Positions 25,894 to 35,013 of a stretch of DNA of 64,000 nucleotides are shown here, in pieces. A program made the position numbers and the translations under genes. Within the stretch, counting starts at the first letter, position 1. Every line of letters starts with the position of its first letter. This DNA is from Piscinibacter sp. GTDB taxonomy: Bacteria > Pseudomonadota > Gammaproteobacteria > Burkholderiales > Burkholderiaceae_C. A model generated the notes under the pieces. The model was given only the letters and a program-made list of their open reading frames with translations, did not search any database and had not been told where the DNA came from. The stretch lies in the NCBI GenBank assembly GCA_016706565.1, contig JADJJI010000015.1, positions 372,001-436,000 on the forward strand, read 5' to 3'.

Positions 25894-26966
25894 TCGAGGC
25901 ACGCCTGGCCCTGCCGCGCCGCGGCTTCACGCTCGACGTGGCGCTCGCGCTGCCGCAGACCGGCGTGACCGCGCTGTTCGGCCCTTCCGGCTGCGGCAAG
26001 ACGACGGTGCTGCGCGCGTTGGCTGGCCTGGAGCGCGCCGCAGGCCGCGTGGCGCTCGGCGCCGAGGTCTGGCAGGACGACGCGGCCGGCCGCTTCGTGC
26101 CCACGCACGAGCGCGCGATCGGCTACGTGATCCAGGAGGCGGCGCTGTTCCCGCACCTGGACGTGCGGCGCAACCTGGCCTATGGCCTCAAGCGCATCGC
26201 GCCGGGCGAGCGCCGCATCGCACTCGACCAGGTGGTGGAGCTGCTGGGCATCACGCACCTGCTCGAACGCCGGCCCGACACACTCTCCGGCGGCGAGCGC
26301 CAGCGCGTGGCGATCGCGCGGGCACTGGCCACCAGCCCGAAACTGCTGCTGATGGACGAGCCGCTCGCCGCACTCGATGCGAAGCGAAAGGCCGAGGTGC
26401 TGCCCTATCTCGACCGGCTGCACGCGGAGCTGGGCATCCCCATCGTCTACGTCAGCCACGCCATCGACGAGGTGGCACGCCTGGCCGATCACCTCGTGCT
26501 GATGGACGCCGGCCGGGTGACCGCCGCGGGCCCACTGGCCGGCATGCTGGCCCGGCTGGACCTGCCCGTGGCCTATGGTGACGACGCCGGTGTCGTGCTC
26601 GACGGCGTGGTCGGCGAGCGCGACGAACGCTGGCTGCTGGCCCGGCTCGACGTCGACGGCGAGGCCTGCCGCCTGTGGGCACGCGACCAGGGCCTGCCCG
26701 TCGGCCGCCGCGTGCGCCTGCATGTGCTGGCGCGCGACGTCAGCCTGACGCGTACGCCGCAGACCGGCACCAGCATCGGCAACCAGCTGCGCGGCACCAT
26801 CGAGGCGATCGCCGACGACGAACATCCGGCGCTCGCGCTGGTGCGCGTGCGCGTGGGCGGCGCGGCGGTGGTCGCACGCCTGACCCGGCGTTCGGCGCAC
26901 ACGCTCGAACTCGCCGTCGGCATGCCGGTGTGGGCGCAGGTGAAAACCGTGGCGCTGATGGAGTGA
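25890..26966 (+). CDS. modC: Molybdate ABC transporter ATPase ModC
   Basis: A 358-residue protein with Walker A FGPSGCGKTTVLRAL, signature [15 protein letters not shown], Walker B LLLMDEPLAALD and switch His in VSHAIDEV. The C-terminal TOBE/Mop-like domain (TSIGNQLRGTIEAI to the end) is characteristic of ModC and binds molybdate. The ATG at 25890 overlaps the modB stop. Because of the modB frameshift, the frame of the modB front half runs without a stop into modC, but a natural modB-modC fusion is unlikely. Confidence 0.94.
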   Translation: MIEARLALPRRGFTLDVALALPQTGVTALFGPSGCGKTTVLRALAGLERAAGRVALGAEVWQDDAAGRFVPTHERAIGYVIQEAALFPHLDVRRNLAYGLKRIAPGERRIALDQVVELLGITHLLERRPDTLSGGERQRVAIARALATSPKLLLMDEPLAALDAKRKAEVLPYLDRLHAELGIPIVYVSHAIDEVARLADHLVLMDAGRVTAAGPLAGMLARLDLPVAYGDDAGVVLDGVVGERDERWLLARLDVDGEACRLWARDQGLPVGRRVRLHVLARDVSLTRTPQTGTSIGNQLRGTIEAIADDEHPALALVRVRVGGAAVVARLTRRSAHTLELAVGMPVWAQVKTVALME

Positions 26967-26970
26967 GGCC

Positions 26971-27762
26971 GTGAAGGACGGATCGCTGCTGAGTGCAGAT
27001 CTCAAGCTGGCCGGCCGGCTCGATGCGCGCTTCTTCGCGCTGCTCGAGGCGCTGGACGCCACCGGCTCGATCAACAAGGCCGCGCGCACCGCGGGCCTGA
27101 GCTACAAGGGCGCCTGGCTGCTGCTCGAGTCGGCCTGCAACCTGGCGAACGAGCCCTTGCTCGAAACCGTCACCGGTGGCGCCGGCGGCGGCGGCACGCG
27201 CCTCACCCTGGCCGCGCGCGGCCTGCTCGGCGCCTGGCGCACGCTGCAGGACGATCACCGCGAGTTCCTGCGCGCCCAGGAGGCGCGCCTGTCCCAACTG
27301 CCGGCCTTGAGCGGCCTGCTCCGGAGAATGTCCATGAAGACCACTGCACGCAACCAGTTCGCCGGTACCGTCAAGGCGATCGAGCTCGGGCCGGTGTCGG
27401 CCACCGTGACGATCGCGCTGAAGAGTGGCGATGACATCACCGCGACCCTGACCAGCGCCGCCGCGCAGCGCCTGAAGCTGAAGAAGGGCAAGGAGGCGCT
27501 GGCGCTGATCAAGGCCTCGGCCGTGGTGCTGGTCACCGATTTCGCCGGCTGGCAGCTCTCGGCGCGCAACCAGCTCGCCGGCACGGTCTCGCGCATTGAG
27601 CGCGGCGCGGTGTCCTCGCTGGTCATCCTCACGCTGCCCGGCGGCGCGGCCATTTCTGCCAGCGTCACCAACGAAGGCGTGGAGGCGCTGGGCCTGCAGG
27701 TCGGCGCGCAAGCCACAGCCGTGTTCAAGGCGTACTCAGTGATGGTTGCCACGCAACCGTGA
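26971..27762 (+). CDS. modE: Molybdate-responsive regulator ModE
   Basis: A 263-residue protein starting at GTG. An N-terminal LysR-like winged HTH (ATGSINKAARTAGLSYKGAW) is followed by two Mop/TOBE modules: ARNQFAGTVKAIELGPVSA and ARNQLAGTVSRIERGAVSS mark their starts, giving the full-length E. coli-type architecture. Molybdate-bound ModE dimers bind palindromes such as that at 24372-24401, so the operon is probably autoregulated. It begins four bases after the modC stop. The operon position at the end differs from E. coli, where modE is divergent. Confidence 0.93.
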   Translation: MKDGSLLSADLKLAGRLDARFFALLEALDATGSINKAARTAGLSYKGAWLLLESACNLANEPLLETVTGGAGGGGTRLTLAARGLLGAWRTLQDDHREFLRAQEARLSQLPALSGLLRRMSMKTTARNQFAGTVKAIELGPVSATVTIALKSGDDITATLTSAAAQRLKLKKGKEALALIKASAVVLVTDFAGWQLSARNQLAGTVSRIERGAVSSLVILTLPGGAAISASVTNEGVEALGLQVGAQATAVFKAYSVMVATQP

Positions 27763-27844
27763 GAGGTGATGGTGGCCGCACAGCCCTGACGACGCTAGAG
27801 TGGCGTCGGGACGACAGGCTCCGACCCCTCAGGACGACCGGCGG

Positions 27845-28069
27845 ATGACGCAGAAGCAGGACAAGAAGACCTCGGAACGGCGCTCAGGCACCGATCGACG
27901 CCGGGCGGACAAGGGGCCGCCGGGCCGGGTCGACCGCCGCCGGGTGGTCGAGCCCCGCAAGCCGGAGGTCGCGGAGCTGGATGTGTCCGATTCGGAATGG
28001 GGCGCACTCACCGAGCAGGCCTTCCCCGCCCCGGCGGCGAAAAAGCCGCCGGAGGGTCAAGGCACCTAG
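27845..28069 (+). CDS. Small Arg-rich protein of unknown function
   Basis: A 74-residue protein opening MTQKQDKKTSERRSGTDRRR, then VDRRRVVEPRKPEVAELDVSD. The N-terminal half is strongly basic and the C-terminal half acidic to neutral, ending in Pro/Ala/Lys. No domain recognised. The last coding part can form a perfect 8-base-pair hairpin (28031-28038 with 28045-28052, loop GAAAAA), without a T-run. It converges with ahpF, with four bases between the stops. Could be a real small protein or a chance frame; the composition favours real. Confidence 0.5.
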   Translation: MTQKQDKKTSERRSGTDRRRADKGPPGRVDRRRVVEPRKPEVAELDVSDSEWGALTEQAFPAPAAKKPPEGQGT

Positions 28070-28073
28070 ACGC

Positions 28074-29639
28074 TCAGCCCTGCACGCCGTGGCGGATCAG
28101 GTGGTCGAAGGCTGACAGCGCGGCCTTCGCACCCTCGCCCGCGGCGATGATGATCTGCTTGTAGGGCGTGGTCGTCGCGTCGCCGGCGGCAAAGACGCCG
28201 GGCACGCTGGTCGCGCCCTTCGCGTCGACGATGATCTCGCCGTACTTGCTCAGCTCCACCGCGCCCTTGAGCCACTCGGTGTTGGGCACCAGGCCGATCT
28301 GCACGAACACGCCGGCCAGGTCGATGCCATGCTCGGCGCCGGTCGCACGGTCCTTGTAGCGCAGGCCGGTGACCTTCTGGCCGTCGCCGGTGATCTCGGT
28401 GGTCTGCGCGTGGGTGTGGATCTCGACGTTGGGCAGGCTCCTGAGCTTGTTGACGAGCACGGCATCGGCCTTGAGCTGCTCGGCGAACTCGATCAGCGTG
28501 ACATGCGCCACCACGCCGGCCAGGTCGATGGCCGCTTCCACGCCGGAATTGCCGCCGCCGATCACCGCCACCTTCTTGCCCTTGAACAGCGGGCCGTCGC
28601 AGTGCGGGCAGTAGGCCACGCCCTTGTTGCGGTACTCGGCTTCGCCGGGCACGTTGACGTTGCGCCAGCGCGCGCCGGTGGACAGGATCACCGTGCGGCC
28701 CTGCAACTGCGCGCCGTTGCTCAGCGTGACCGTGGTGGTGCCGCCGGGCTGCAGCGAAGGCTCCAGCTTCTCGACGCGCTGGCCGTTCATGATGTCGACG
28801 TCGTAGTGGCGCGCATGCGCCTCCAGCGCCGCGGCGAACTTCGGGCCCTGCGTCTCCAGCACCGAGATGTAGTTCTCGATGCCCAGCGTGTCCAGCGTCT
28901 GCCCGCCGAAGCGCTCGGCCACGATGCCGGTCTTGATGCCCTTGCGCGCGGCATACACCGCTGCCGCCGCGCCGGCCGGGCCGCCGCCGACGATGAGCAC
29001 GTCGAACAGGCCCTTGGTGGCGAGCTTCGCCGCTTCACGCGCGGCGTTGCCGGTGTCGACCTTGGCGAGGATCTCGCCGATCTCCATGCGGCCCGAGCCG
29101 AAGGGCTGGCCGTTCAGGTAGACGGTGGGCACGGCCATGATCTGGCGCGCGTCGACCTCGGCCTTGAACAGGCCGCCGTCGATGGCCACGTGGCGGATGC
29201 GCGGGTTGAGCACCGCCATCAGGTTCAGCGCCTGCACGACGTCGGGGCAGTTGTGGCAGGTCAGCGACATGTAGGTCTCGAAGACGAAGTCGCCGTCCAG
29301 ACCCTTGATCTGGTCGATGACATCGGCCTCGAGCTTCGGCGGATGGCCGCCGGCCTGCAGCAACGCGAGCACCAGCGAGGTGAACTCGTGGCCCATGGGG
29401 ATGGCCGCGAAGCGCACGCCCATGTCGGCGCCGGCGCGGCTGATCGAGAACGACGGGCGCCGCGCGTCGTCGCCATCGAAGCGTGCCGTGATCAGCGGGC
29501 TGAGCGCGGCGACTTCGGTGATCAGTTCGCGCATCTCCGCCGAAGCCTCCCGATCGTCGAGCGAGGCCACGAGTTCCACCGGCTGCGTGACACGCTGCAG
29601 GTAAGAGGCGAGCTGAGATTTGAGGCTGTCGTCCAACAT
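28074..29639 (-). CDS. ahpF: Alkyl hydroperoxide reductase flavoprotein subunit AhpF
   Basis: A 521-residue protein. Residues about 1-200 form the double thioredoxin-fold N-terminal domain with redox pair CHNC; the rest is the FAD/NADH thioredoxin-reductase-like module with [17 protein letters not shown], the active pair CPHC (YCPHCDGP) and the C-terminal FAD motif [12 protein letters not shown]. It uses NADH to re-reduce AhpC. It is downstream of ahpC, separated by 109 bases with two hairpins, so ahpF may be expressed at a different level. Likely role here includes peroxide removal near nitrogenase (inference). Confidence 0.96.
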   Translation of the reverse strand: MLDDSLKSQLASYLQRVTQPVELVASLDDREASAEMRELITEVAALSPLITARFDGDDARRPSFSISRAGADMGVRFAAIPMGHEFTSLVLALLQAGGHPPKLEADVIDQIKGLDGDFVFETYMSLTCHNCPDVVQALNLMAVLNPRIRHVAIDGGLFKAEVDARQIMAVPTVYLNGQPFGSGRMEIGEILAKVDTGNAAREAAKLATKGLFDVLIVGGGPAGAAAAVYAARKGIKTGIVAERFGGQTLDTLGIENYISVLETQGPKFAAALEAHARHYDVDIMNGQRVEKLEPSLQPGGTTTVTLSNGAQLQGRTVILSTGARWRNVNVPGEAEYRNKGVAYCPHCDGPLFKGKKVAVIGGGNSGVEAAIDLAGVVAHVTLIEFAEQLKADAVLVNKLRSLPNVEIHTHAQTTEITGDGQKVTGLRYKDRATGAEHGIDLAGVFVQIGLVPNTEWLKGAVELSKYGEIIVDAKGATSVPGVFAAGDATTTPYKQIIIAAGEGAKAALSAFDHLIRHGVQG

Positions 29640-29673
29640 GGCAAAGGTGCTCCAACGTGATCAAGCGGACGCC

Positions 29674-29719
29674 GCGGATCCGGCTTTGCCGGTCCGCTGG
29701 CGTCGCCCCCTCGAGGGGG
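29674..29719 (-). repeat. Two tandem hairpins between ahpC and ahpF
   Basis: CCCCCTCGAGGGGG at 29706-29719 is a perfect palindrome; at 29674-29697 GCGGA/TCCGC and CCGGC/GCCGG pair around a TTT loop with one bulged T. From memory, CCCCTCGAGGGGG followed by a CTTCGGGGG segment recurs in intergenic regions of Comamonadaceae-like genomes (unchecked). They could lower ahpF read-through or stabilise ahpC mRNA. Confidence 0.5.
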
Positions 29720-29748
29720 GCGCCGTGAGGCGCTTCGGGGGTGGGTGA

Positions 29749-30312
29749 TCAGATCTTGCCGACCAGATCCAAGGACGGGGTCAGCGTCTTCGCGCCTTCC
29801 TGCCACTTGGCCGGGCACACCTGGCCGGGGTTCTTCGCGACGTACTGGGCGGCCTGCAGCTTGCGCAGCGTTTCCTTGACGTCACGCGCGATCGCGTTGT
29901 CGTGGATCTCGGCGGTCTTGATCACGCCGTCCGGGTTGGCGATGAAGGTGCCGCGCAGCGCCAGGCCTTCTTCCTCGATGTGCACGCCGAACATGCGCGT
30001 CAGCTTGTGCGTCGGGTCGCCGACCAGCGGGAACCGGGCCTTGCCGACGGCCGGGCTGGTCTCGTGCCACACCTTGTGCGAGAAGTGCGTGTCGGTGGTG
30101 ACGATGTAGACCTCGGCGCCGGCGTCCTTGAAGGCGGCGTAGTTGTCGGCCGCGTCTTCCACTTCGGTCGGGCAGTTGAAGGTGAAGGCGGCCGGCATGA
30201 AGATCAGCACGGACCATTTGCCCTTGAGCGTCTGGTCGCTGACTTCGATGAACTTGCCGTTCTGGAAGGCGGTGGTCTTGAACGGCTGGATGGTGGTGTT
30301 GATGATCGACAT
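29749..30312 (-). CDS. ahpC: Alkyl hydroperoxide reductase peroxidase subunit AhpC
   Basis: A 187-residue typical 2-Cys peroxiredoxin of the AhpC1 group: peroxidatic Cys47 in FTFNCPTEVED and resolving Cys166 in QVCPAKW, both present. It reduces H2O2, organic peroxides and peroxynitrite and is recycled by AhpF. The start has AAGGAAAG upstream. A partial OxyR-type pattern lies 80-115 bases before the start. Confidence 0.97.
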   Translation of the reverse strand: MSIINTTIQPFKTTAFQNGKFIEVSDQTLKGKWSVLIFMPAAFTFNCPTEVEDAADNYAAFKDAGAEVYIVTTDTHFSHKVWHETSPAVGKARFPLVGDPTHKLTRMFGVHIEEEGLALRGTFIANPDGVIKTAEIHDNAIARDVKETLRKLQAAQYVAKNPGQVCPAKWQEGAKTLTPSLDLVGKI

Positions 30313-30390
30313 GGTGCTTTCCTTGGAGTGATGAAGGTGATGAAACGGATCTGACAGGCGCTATTTTGTGTGCGCTGCAGCATATCGTGG

Positions 30391-30427
30391 GTTGATTGAA
30401 AGAATCCCAACGATTGAGCCTGCCTAT
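30391..30427. promoter_or_regulatory. Candidate OxyR site upstream of ahpC
   Basis: The tetrads GTTG, GAAT, ATTG and CTAT are spaced by exactly seven bases, as in the OxyR pattern ATAG-N7-CTAT-N7-ATAG-N7-CTAT, and match at 11 of 16 positions; the half nearest the isc operon (ATTG-N7-CTAT) has one mismatch. Confidence 0.35.
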
Positions 30428-30437
30428 CGAGCGCGAA

Positions 30438-30453
30438 TGTCGCGTCGAACACC
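30438..30453 (+). promoter_or_regulatory. Weak candidate NifA site for the isc operon
   Basis: TGT-N10-ACC, one mismatch from TGT-N10-ACA, about 100 bases before the -24 element at 30554. Support is weak. Confidence 0.3.
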
Positions 30454-30552
30454 CGACAAAGTCGACAAGGGCCTGTTCGACGCTGCTGCGAAGCACGCTG
30501 ACACGAACGCCAAGTGACTGATCCGCAAGGCTTTTCCGGCCGCGGTGATGGC

Positions 30553-30568
30553 TGGCACGCTTGCTGCG
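30553..30568 (+). promoter_or_regulatory. Sigma54-type promoter of the isc-type operon
   Basis: TGGCACGCTTGCTGCG matches TGGCACG-N4-TTGC with a single C for T; GG (30554-30555) and GC (30566-30567) are ten bases apart. Predicted transcription start near 30579, leader about 26 bases. It ties this Fe-S assembly set to nitrogen control. Confidence 0.75.
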
Positions 30569-30604
30569 AAGAAGCCTCCCGAACGACACCAGGGAGCGCC
30601 CGCG

Positions 30605-31825
30605 ATGGACCTGCCGAACACCAAGCCGATCTACCTGGACTATGCCGCCACGACGCCGGTGGACCCGCGGGTGGTGCAGCAGATGGTGCCGTACCTGTAC
30701 GAGCAGTTCGGCAACCCGGCCTCGCGCAGCCATGCCTACGGCTGGGCTGCGGAAGAGGCGGTGGAGATCGCCCGCGAGCACGTCGCCGCGCTGATCGGCG
30801 CCGACCCGCGCGAGATCGTCTGGACCTCCGGCGCCACCGAGTCGAACAACCTCGCCATCAAGGGCGCGGCGCTGTTCAACAAGGCCAAGGGTCGGCACCT
30901 CATCACGCTGAAGACCGAGCACAAGGCCGTGCTCGACACGATGCGCGAGCTCGAGCGCGAGGGCTTCGAGGTGACCTACCTCGACGTGATGGGCAACGGC
31001 CTGCTCGACCTCGAGGTGCTGAAGGCCGCGCTGCGGCCCGACACGATCCTGGTGTCGGTCATGCACGTCAACAACGAGATCGGCGTGATCCAGGACATCG
31101 CCGCGATCGGCGCACTGTGCCGCTCGCGCGGCATCCTCTTCCACGTCGATGCGGCGCAGGCCAGCGGCAAGGTGGTCATCGACCTGAGCCGGCTTCCGGT
31201 GGACCTGATGAGCCTGTCGGCGCACAAGACCTACGGGCCCAAGGGCATCGGCGCGCTCTACGTGCGGCGCAAGCCGCGCGTGCGCATCGAGGCGCTGATC
31301 CACGGCGGCGGCCACGAGCGCGGCATGCGCTCGGGCACGCTGCCCACGCACCAGATCGTCGGCATGGGCGAGGCCTATCGGCTGGCGCGCGAGTCCATGG
31401 CCAGCGAGAACGAACGCATCCGCGCGCTGCGCGACCGCCTGCTCACCGCGCTGCAGACGATCCCCGAGGTGCGCGTCAACGGCGACCTCGCGCAGCGCGT
31501 GCCGCACAACCTGAACATCAGCTTCCAGTTCGTCGAAGGCGAGTCTCTGCTGATGGGCATGAAGGGCATCGCGGTGTCGTCGGGCTCGGCCTGCACCTCG
31601 GCGAGCCTGGAGCCGAGCTACGTGCTGCGCGCGCTGGGCCTGTCCGACGAGATCGCGCACAGCTCGATCCGCTTCTCGGTCGGCCGATTCACCACCGAGG
31701 CCGAGATCGACCGCGCGGTGGCGCAGGTCAAGGGCACGGTCGAGCGGCTGCGTTCGCTCAGCCCTCTGTGGGACATGCACCAGGCCGGCATCGACCTCGC
31801 TTCGATCCAGTGGGCAGCGCATTGA
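30605..31825 (+). CDS. iscS: Cysteine desulfurase, IscS type (nif-linked copy)
   Basis: A 406-residue PLP enzyme releasing sulfur from cysteine for Fe-S assembly. PLP Lys208 is in [10 protein letters not shown] and the persulfide Cys330 in [17 protein letters not shown], the loop form of IscS rather than NifS. Length fits IscS (about 404). An upstream in-frame ATG at 30548 would place the start before or at the predicted transcription start, so 30605 was preferred (AGGGAG upstream). First gene of iscS-iscU-erpA-like-iscA-hscA-fdx with a sigma54-type promoter. Confidence 0.93.
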   Translation: MDLPNTKPIYLDYAATTPVDPRVVQQMVPYLYEQFGNPASRSHAYGWAAEEAVEIAREHVAALIGADPREIVWTSGATESNNLAIKGAALFNKAKGRHLITLKTEHKAVLDTMRELEREGFEVTYLDVMGNGLLDLEVLKAALRPDTILVSVMHVNNEIGVIQDIAAIGALCRSRGILFHVDAAQASGKVVIDLSRLPVDLMSLSAHKTYGPKGIGALYVRRKPRVRIEALIHGGGHERGMRSGTLPTHQIVGMGEAYRLARESMASENERIRALRDRLLTALQTIPEVRVNGDLAQRVPHNLNISFQFVEGESLLMGMKGIAVSSGSACTSASLEPSYVLRALGLSDEIAHSSIRFSVGRFTTEAEIDRAVAQVKGTVERLRSLSPLWDMHQAGIDLASIQWAAH

Positions 31826-31841
31826 TCAACGGAGCATCAGC

Positions 31842-32279
31842 ATGGCATACAGCGACAAGGTCATCGACCACTACGAGAACCCGCGCAACGTCGGCGCCTT
31901 CGACGGCGCGGATGGCGAGGTGGGCACCGGCATGGTCGGCGCGCCGGCCTGCGGCGACGTGATGAAGCTGCAGATCCGCGTCAACCCGGCCACCGGCGTG
32001 ATCGAGGACGCGAAGTTCAAGACCTACGGCTGCGGCTCGGCGATCGCCTCGAGCTCGCTGGTCACCGAGTGGGTGAAGGGCAAGACGCTCGACCAGGCGC
32101 TGGCCATCAAGAACACCGCCATCGCCGAGGAGCTGGCACTGCCCCCGGTGAAGATCCACTGCTCCATCCTCGCCGAAGACGCGATCAAGGCCGCGGTGTC
32201 CGACTACCGGACGCGCCACGACGCCGGCCCCACCGTGCTCGAACAACCCGCCTGCGCCCCGGTCGCCAAGGCGGCCTGA
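31842..32279 (+). CDS. iscU: Fe-S cluster assembly scaffold IscU
   Basis: A 145-residue scaffold with the three cluster cysteines Cys37 (GAPACGDVM), Cys64 ([10 protein letters not shown]) and Cys107 in the [15 protein letters not shown] segment; LPPVK is the HscA recognition motif, matching the hscA gene in this operon. The extra C-terminal tail (about 18 residues, with one more Cys in EQPACAPV) is longer than in E. coli IscU. It is an IscU and not a NifU: the ferredoxin-like middle and Nfu C-terminal domains are absent. Good Shine-Dalgarno (GGAG). Confidence 0.95.
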   Translation: MAYSDKVIDHYENPRNVGAFDGADGEVGTGMVGAPACGDVMKLQIRVNPATGVIEDAKFKTYGCGSAIASSSLVTEWVKGKTLDQALAIKNTAIAEELALPPVKIHCSILAEDAIKAAVSDYRTRHDAGPTVLEQPACAPVAKAA

Positions 32280-32304
32280 CCCTCCCATCCTTCAGGAGAA
32301 CCCC

Positions 32305-32742
32305 ATGTCCGCCTGCCAATCCCAAGGCCATGCCGGCCACAGCGCCTCGTCCTGCGCCACCTCCAGCCCGATGGCGGCCGGTGGCTTCGTGCCGCCGGTG
32401 CTGCCCGACGGCGAAGCGCCGATCAAGATCAGCGAGACGGTGGTCGGCAAGGTCGCCGAGATGCTCGCCGAAGAGGGCGACCCGGCGCTGCAGCTGCGCA
32501 TCTTCGTCACCGGCGGCGGCTGCTCGGGCTTCCAGTACGGCTTCGCCTTCGACGACGAGAAGAAGGAAGACGACGTGCGCGTCGAACGCGGCCCGATCAC
32601 CGTGGTCGTCGACGCGATGAGCCTGCAGTACCTGATGGGCGCCGAGATCGACTACGAGGACAACCTCGAGGGTGCGCGTTTCGTGATCCGCAACCCGAAC
32701 GCCTCCAGCACCTGCGGCTGCGGCAGTTCGTTCAGCGTCTGA
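32305..32742 (+). CDS. A-type Fe-S carrier, ErpA-like, with Cys/His-rich N-terminal extension
   Basis: A 145-residue protein. The C-terminal 105 residues are an A-type carrier with the three cluster cysteines in [11 protein letters not shown] and [11 protein letters not shown], and read like ErpA. The first 40 residues are an extension containing Cys4, His9, His12 and Cys17 ([20 protein letters not shown]) that ordinary ErpA lacks; it could bind a metal or be a flexible tail. A shorter internal start at the ATG of [11 protein letters not shown] (about 23 codons in) would remove the Cys/His part, but GGAG precedes the first ATG. Confidence 0.88.
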   Translation: MSACQSQGHAGHSASSCATSSPMAAGGFVPPVLPDGEAPIKISETVVGKVAEMLAEEGDPALQLRIFVTGGGCSGFQYGFAFDDEKKEDDVRVERGPITVVVDAMSLQYLMGAEIDYEDNLEGARFVIRNPNASSTCGCGSSFSV

Positions 32743-32758
32743 GCACCAGGAGCACGCG

Positions 32759-33082
32759 ATGTCGATCAGCGTCACCCCCAAGGCAGCCAACCAGATCCGC
32801 AAGGCGCTGCAAAAGCGCGGCGGCGGTGTCGGCCTGCGCGTGGCCATCAAGACCAGCGGCTGCTCGGGTTACGCCTACGCGCTGGAGTTCGCCGATGCAC
32901 CCGCCGCCGAAGACCTGGCTTTCGAGAGCGAGGGTGTGCAATTGCTCGTCGATGCGAAGAGCCTGCCAATGATCGACGGCACGCAGCTCGACTGGGTGCG
33001 CGAGGGCCTGAACGAAGGCTTCAAGTTCAACAACCCGAACGCCAGCGCCACCTGCGGCTGCGGCGAATCGTTCGCGGTCTAG
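32759..33082 (+). CDS. iscA: Fe-S cluster assembly protein IscA
   Basis: A 107-residue A-type carrier ([20 protein letters not shown]) with cluster cysteines in [13 protein letters not shown] and [12 protein letters not shown]. It takes [2Fe-2S] from IscU and helps form [4Fe-4S] clusters. Exact family length. It is the second A-type carrier in the operon, 16 bases after the first, with AGGAG upstream. Confidence 0.95.
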   Translation: MSISVTPKAANQIRKALQKRGGGVGLRVAIKTSGCSGYAYALEFADAPAAEDLAFESEGVQLLVDAKSLPMIDGTQLDWVREGLNEGFKFNNPNASATCGCGESFAV

Positions 33083-33096
33083 CCAGGACGAAGGCG

Positions 33097-35004
33097 ATGG
33101 CCCTGCTGCAGATCGCCGAACCGGGCCGCGCCGCGGCACCGCACCAGCACCGCCTGGCGGTCGGCATCGACCTGGGCACCACCAACTCGCTGGTGGCCAC
33201 GGTGCGCAGCGCCGTGCCCACGGTGCTGCCCGACGCGGCGGGCCGGCTGCTGCTGCCCTCGGTGGTGCACTACGGCGACGAAGACCAGGTGCTGATCGGC
33301 GACGCGGCGCGCGAGCGGGCCGCGGAAGACCCGGGCAACACCATCGCCTCGTCCAAGCGGCTGATCGGCCGTGCCATGGCCGACGTGCGCGCCGGCACCC
33401 TGGCCTACGCCGTCGAGGCGCTGTCGGACAGCGCCGTCGGCGTGCGCACGCGCCACGGCCTGAAGAGCCCGGTGGACATCGGTGCCGAGGTGCTGCGCGC
33501 CTTGCGCGAGCGCGCGGAAGGCGCGCTCGGCGGGCCGCTGGTCGGCGCCGTCATCACCGTGCCGGCCTACTTCGACGACGCGCAGCGCCAGGCCACCAAG
33601 GATGCGGCCGCGAAGGCGGGACTGAACGTGCTGCGCCTGCTCAACGAACCCACTGCCGCGGCCGTGGCCTACGGGCTGGACCACGCGGACGAAGGCATCT
33701 ACGTCGTCTACGACCTCGGCGGCGGCACCTTCGACGTGTCGATCCTGCGCCTGATGCGCGGCGTGTTCGAGGTGATCGCCACCAGCGGCGACCCGCAGCT
33801 CGGCGGCGACGACTTCGACCACCGCCTGGCCGCCTGGTTCGCCGCGGCCACCGGTGACGACTGGGGCGCGCAGGACATCGGCGCGCTGCACGCCGCAGCG
33901 CGCGCCGCCAAGGAGGCGCTGACCGACCGGCTCGAGGCGCGCATGAGCTGCCGCCGCGCCGACGGCACGCTGGAGGCGCTGACGGTCGACCGCGTGCTGT
34001 TCGACGACATCACGCACGATCTCGTCGAGCGCACGCTGGGCCCGGTCAAGCGCGCGCTGCGCGACGCGAAGCTCAAGCCGGACGAAGTCAACGGCGTCGT
34101 GCTGGTCGGCGGCTCGACGCGCATGCTGCAGGTGCGCGCGGCGGTGAAGCGCCTGTTCGGCCACGAGCCCTTCACCGGCATCGACCCCGATCAGGCGGTG
34201 GCGCTGGGCGCGGCGATCCAGGCCGACCAGCTGGCGGGCAACCGCGCCGGTGGCAACGAGCTGCTGCTGCTCGACGTCAGCCCGCTGTCGCTGGGGCTGG
34301 AGACCATGGGCGGGCTGGTCGAGAAGATCATCCCGCGCAACAGCAGCATCCCGACCGCGCGCGCGCAGGACTTCACCACCTTCAAGGACGGCCAGACGGC
34401 AATGGCGCTGCACGTGGTGCAGGGCGAGCGCGAGCTGGTCAGCGAATGCCGCTCGCTGGCGCGCTTCACGCTGCGTGGCATCCCGCCGATGGTGGCCGGT
34501 GCGGCGCGCATCCGCGTGAGTTTCCAGATCGATGCCGATGGCCTGCTGTCGGTCAGTGCCGTCGAGCAGACCAGCGGCGTGCAGGCCCAGGTGGAGGTGA
34601 AGCCGAGCTACGGCCTGGCGCCCGATGCGGTGGCCGGCATGCTGATGGATGCGCTGGGCAGCGCCGAGGCGGATGCCGCGGCGCGCATGCTGCGCGAAGC
34701 CGAAGTCGACGCGCGCCGCCTGCTCGACGCCACCGAGGCGGCATTGCACGAGGACGGCGCTCAACTGCTGCAGCCGCGAGAACAGCTCGACATCCTCAAC
34801 GCGATGCAGGCGGTGGCGGATCTGCTGGAGCAATGCGCCGAAGGCGAGGGCACCTCACTGGACGAGCACAAGGGCTTGCGGGTGGCGCTGCGCGACGCCA
34901 CCGAAGGCCTGAATCGGGCCACCACGCCGTTCGCCGGCAAGCGCATGGATGCGCGGGTGCGGCAGGCGCTGGCGGGGCAGCGGGTCGATCAGTTGGCGGC
35001 CTGA
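33097..35004 (+). CDS. hscA: Hsp70-type Fe-S assembly chaperone HscA
   Basis: A 635-residue Hsp70 protein. The ATPase domain shows [29 protein letters not shown] and [14 protein letters not shown]; the substrate domain has [18 protein letters not shown] with an HscA-like lid. HscA binds the LPPVK motif of IscU and drives cluster transfer, normally with J-protein HscB. No hscB lies in this operon, so the co-chaperone must come from another locus. Length (about 616-620 usual) is slightly longer at the N-terminus. Confidence 0.94.
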   Translation: MALLQIAEPGRAAAPHQHRLAVGIDLGTTNSLVATVRSAVPTVLPDAAGRLLLPSVVHYGDEDQVLIGDAARERAAEDPGNTIASSKRLIGRAMADVRAGTLAYAVEALSDSAVGVRTRHGLKSPVDIGAEVLRALRERAEGALGGPLVGAVITVPAYFDDAQRQATKDAAAKAGLNVLRLLNEPTAAAVAYGLDHADEGIYVVYDLGGGTFDVSILRLMRGVFEVIATSGDPQLGGDDFDHRLAAWFAAATGDDWGAQDIGALHAAARAAKEALTDRLEARMSCRRADGTLEALTVDRVLFDDITHDLVERTLGPVKRALRDAKLKPDEVNGVVLVGGSTRMLQVRAAVKRLFGHEPFTGIDPDQAVALGAAIQADQLAGNRAGGNELLLLDVSPLSLGLETMGGLVEKIIPRNSSIPTARAQDFTTFKDGQTAMALHVVQGERELVSECRSLARFTLRGIPPMVAGAARIRVSFQIDADGLLSVSAVEQTSGVQAQVEVKPSYGLAPDAVAGMLMDALGSAEADAAARMLREAEVDARRLLDATEAALHEDGAQLLQPREQLDILNAMQAVADLLEQCAEGEGTSLDEHKGLRVALRDATEGLNRATTPFAGKRMDARVRQALAGQRVDQLAA

Positions 35005-35013
35005 GCGAAGATC

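Noticed and set aside
25209-26966. Continuous frame suggesting a natural ModB-ModC fusion
   Set aside because: After ARPG the fused reading is Arg/Gly-rich noise for about 75 codons, while the real ModB end is in the neighbouring frame. A one-base insertion explains it better.
28031-28052. Hairpin CCGGCGGC/GCCGCCGG as a terminator for modE or ahpF
   Set aside because: It lies inside the end of the small Arg-rich gene and no T-run follows in either direction.
30605-31825. Naming the desulfurase nifS
   Set aside because: The Cys loop [17 protein letters not shown], the length and its partners IscU, IscA, HscA and Fdx are of the Isc type, although the promoter is nif-like.
31818-31835. TTGATCAA near the iscS stop as an Anr box
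   Set aside because: There is no four-base spacer between the half-sites, so it does not fit TTGAT-N4-ATCAA.
31842-32279. Naming the scaffold nifU
   Set aside because: Only the IscU domain is present. The central ferredoxin-like and Nfu domains of NifU are missing.
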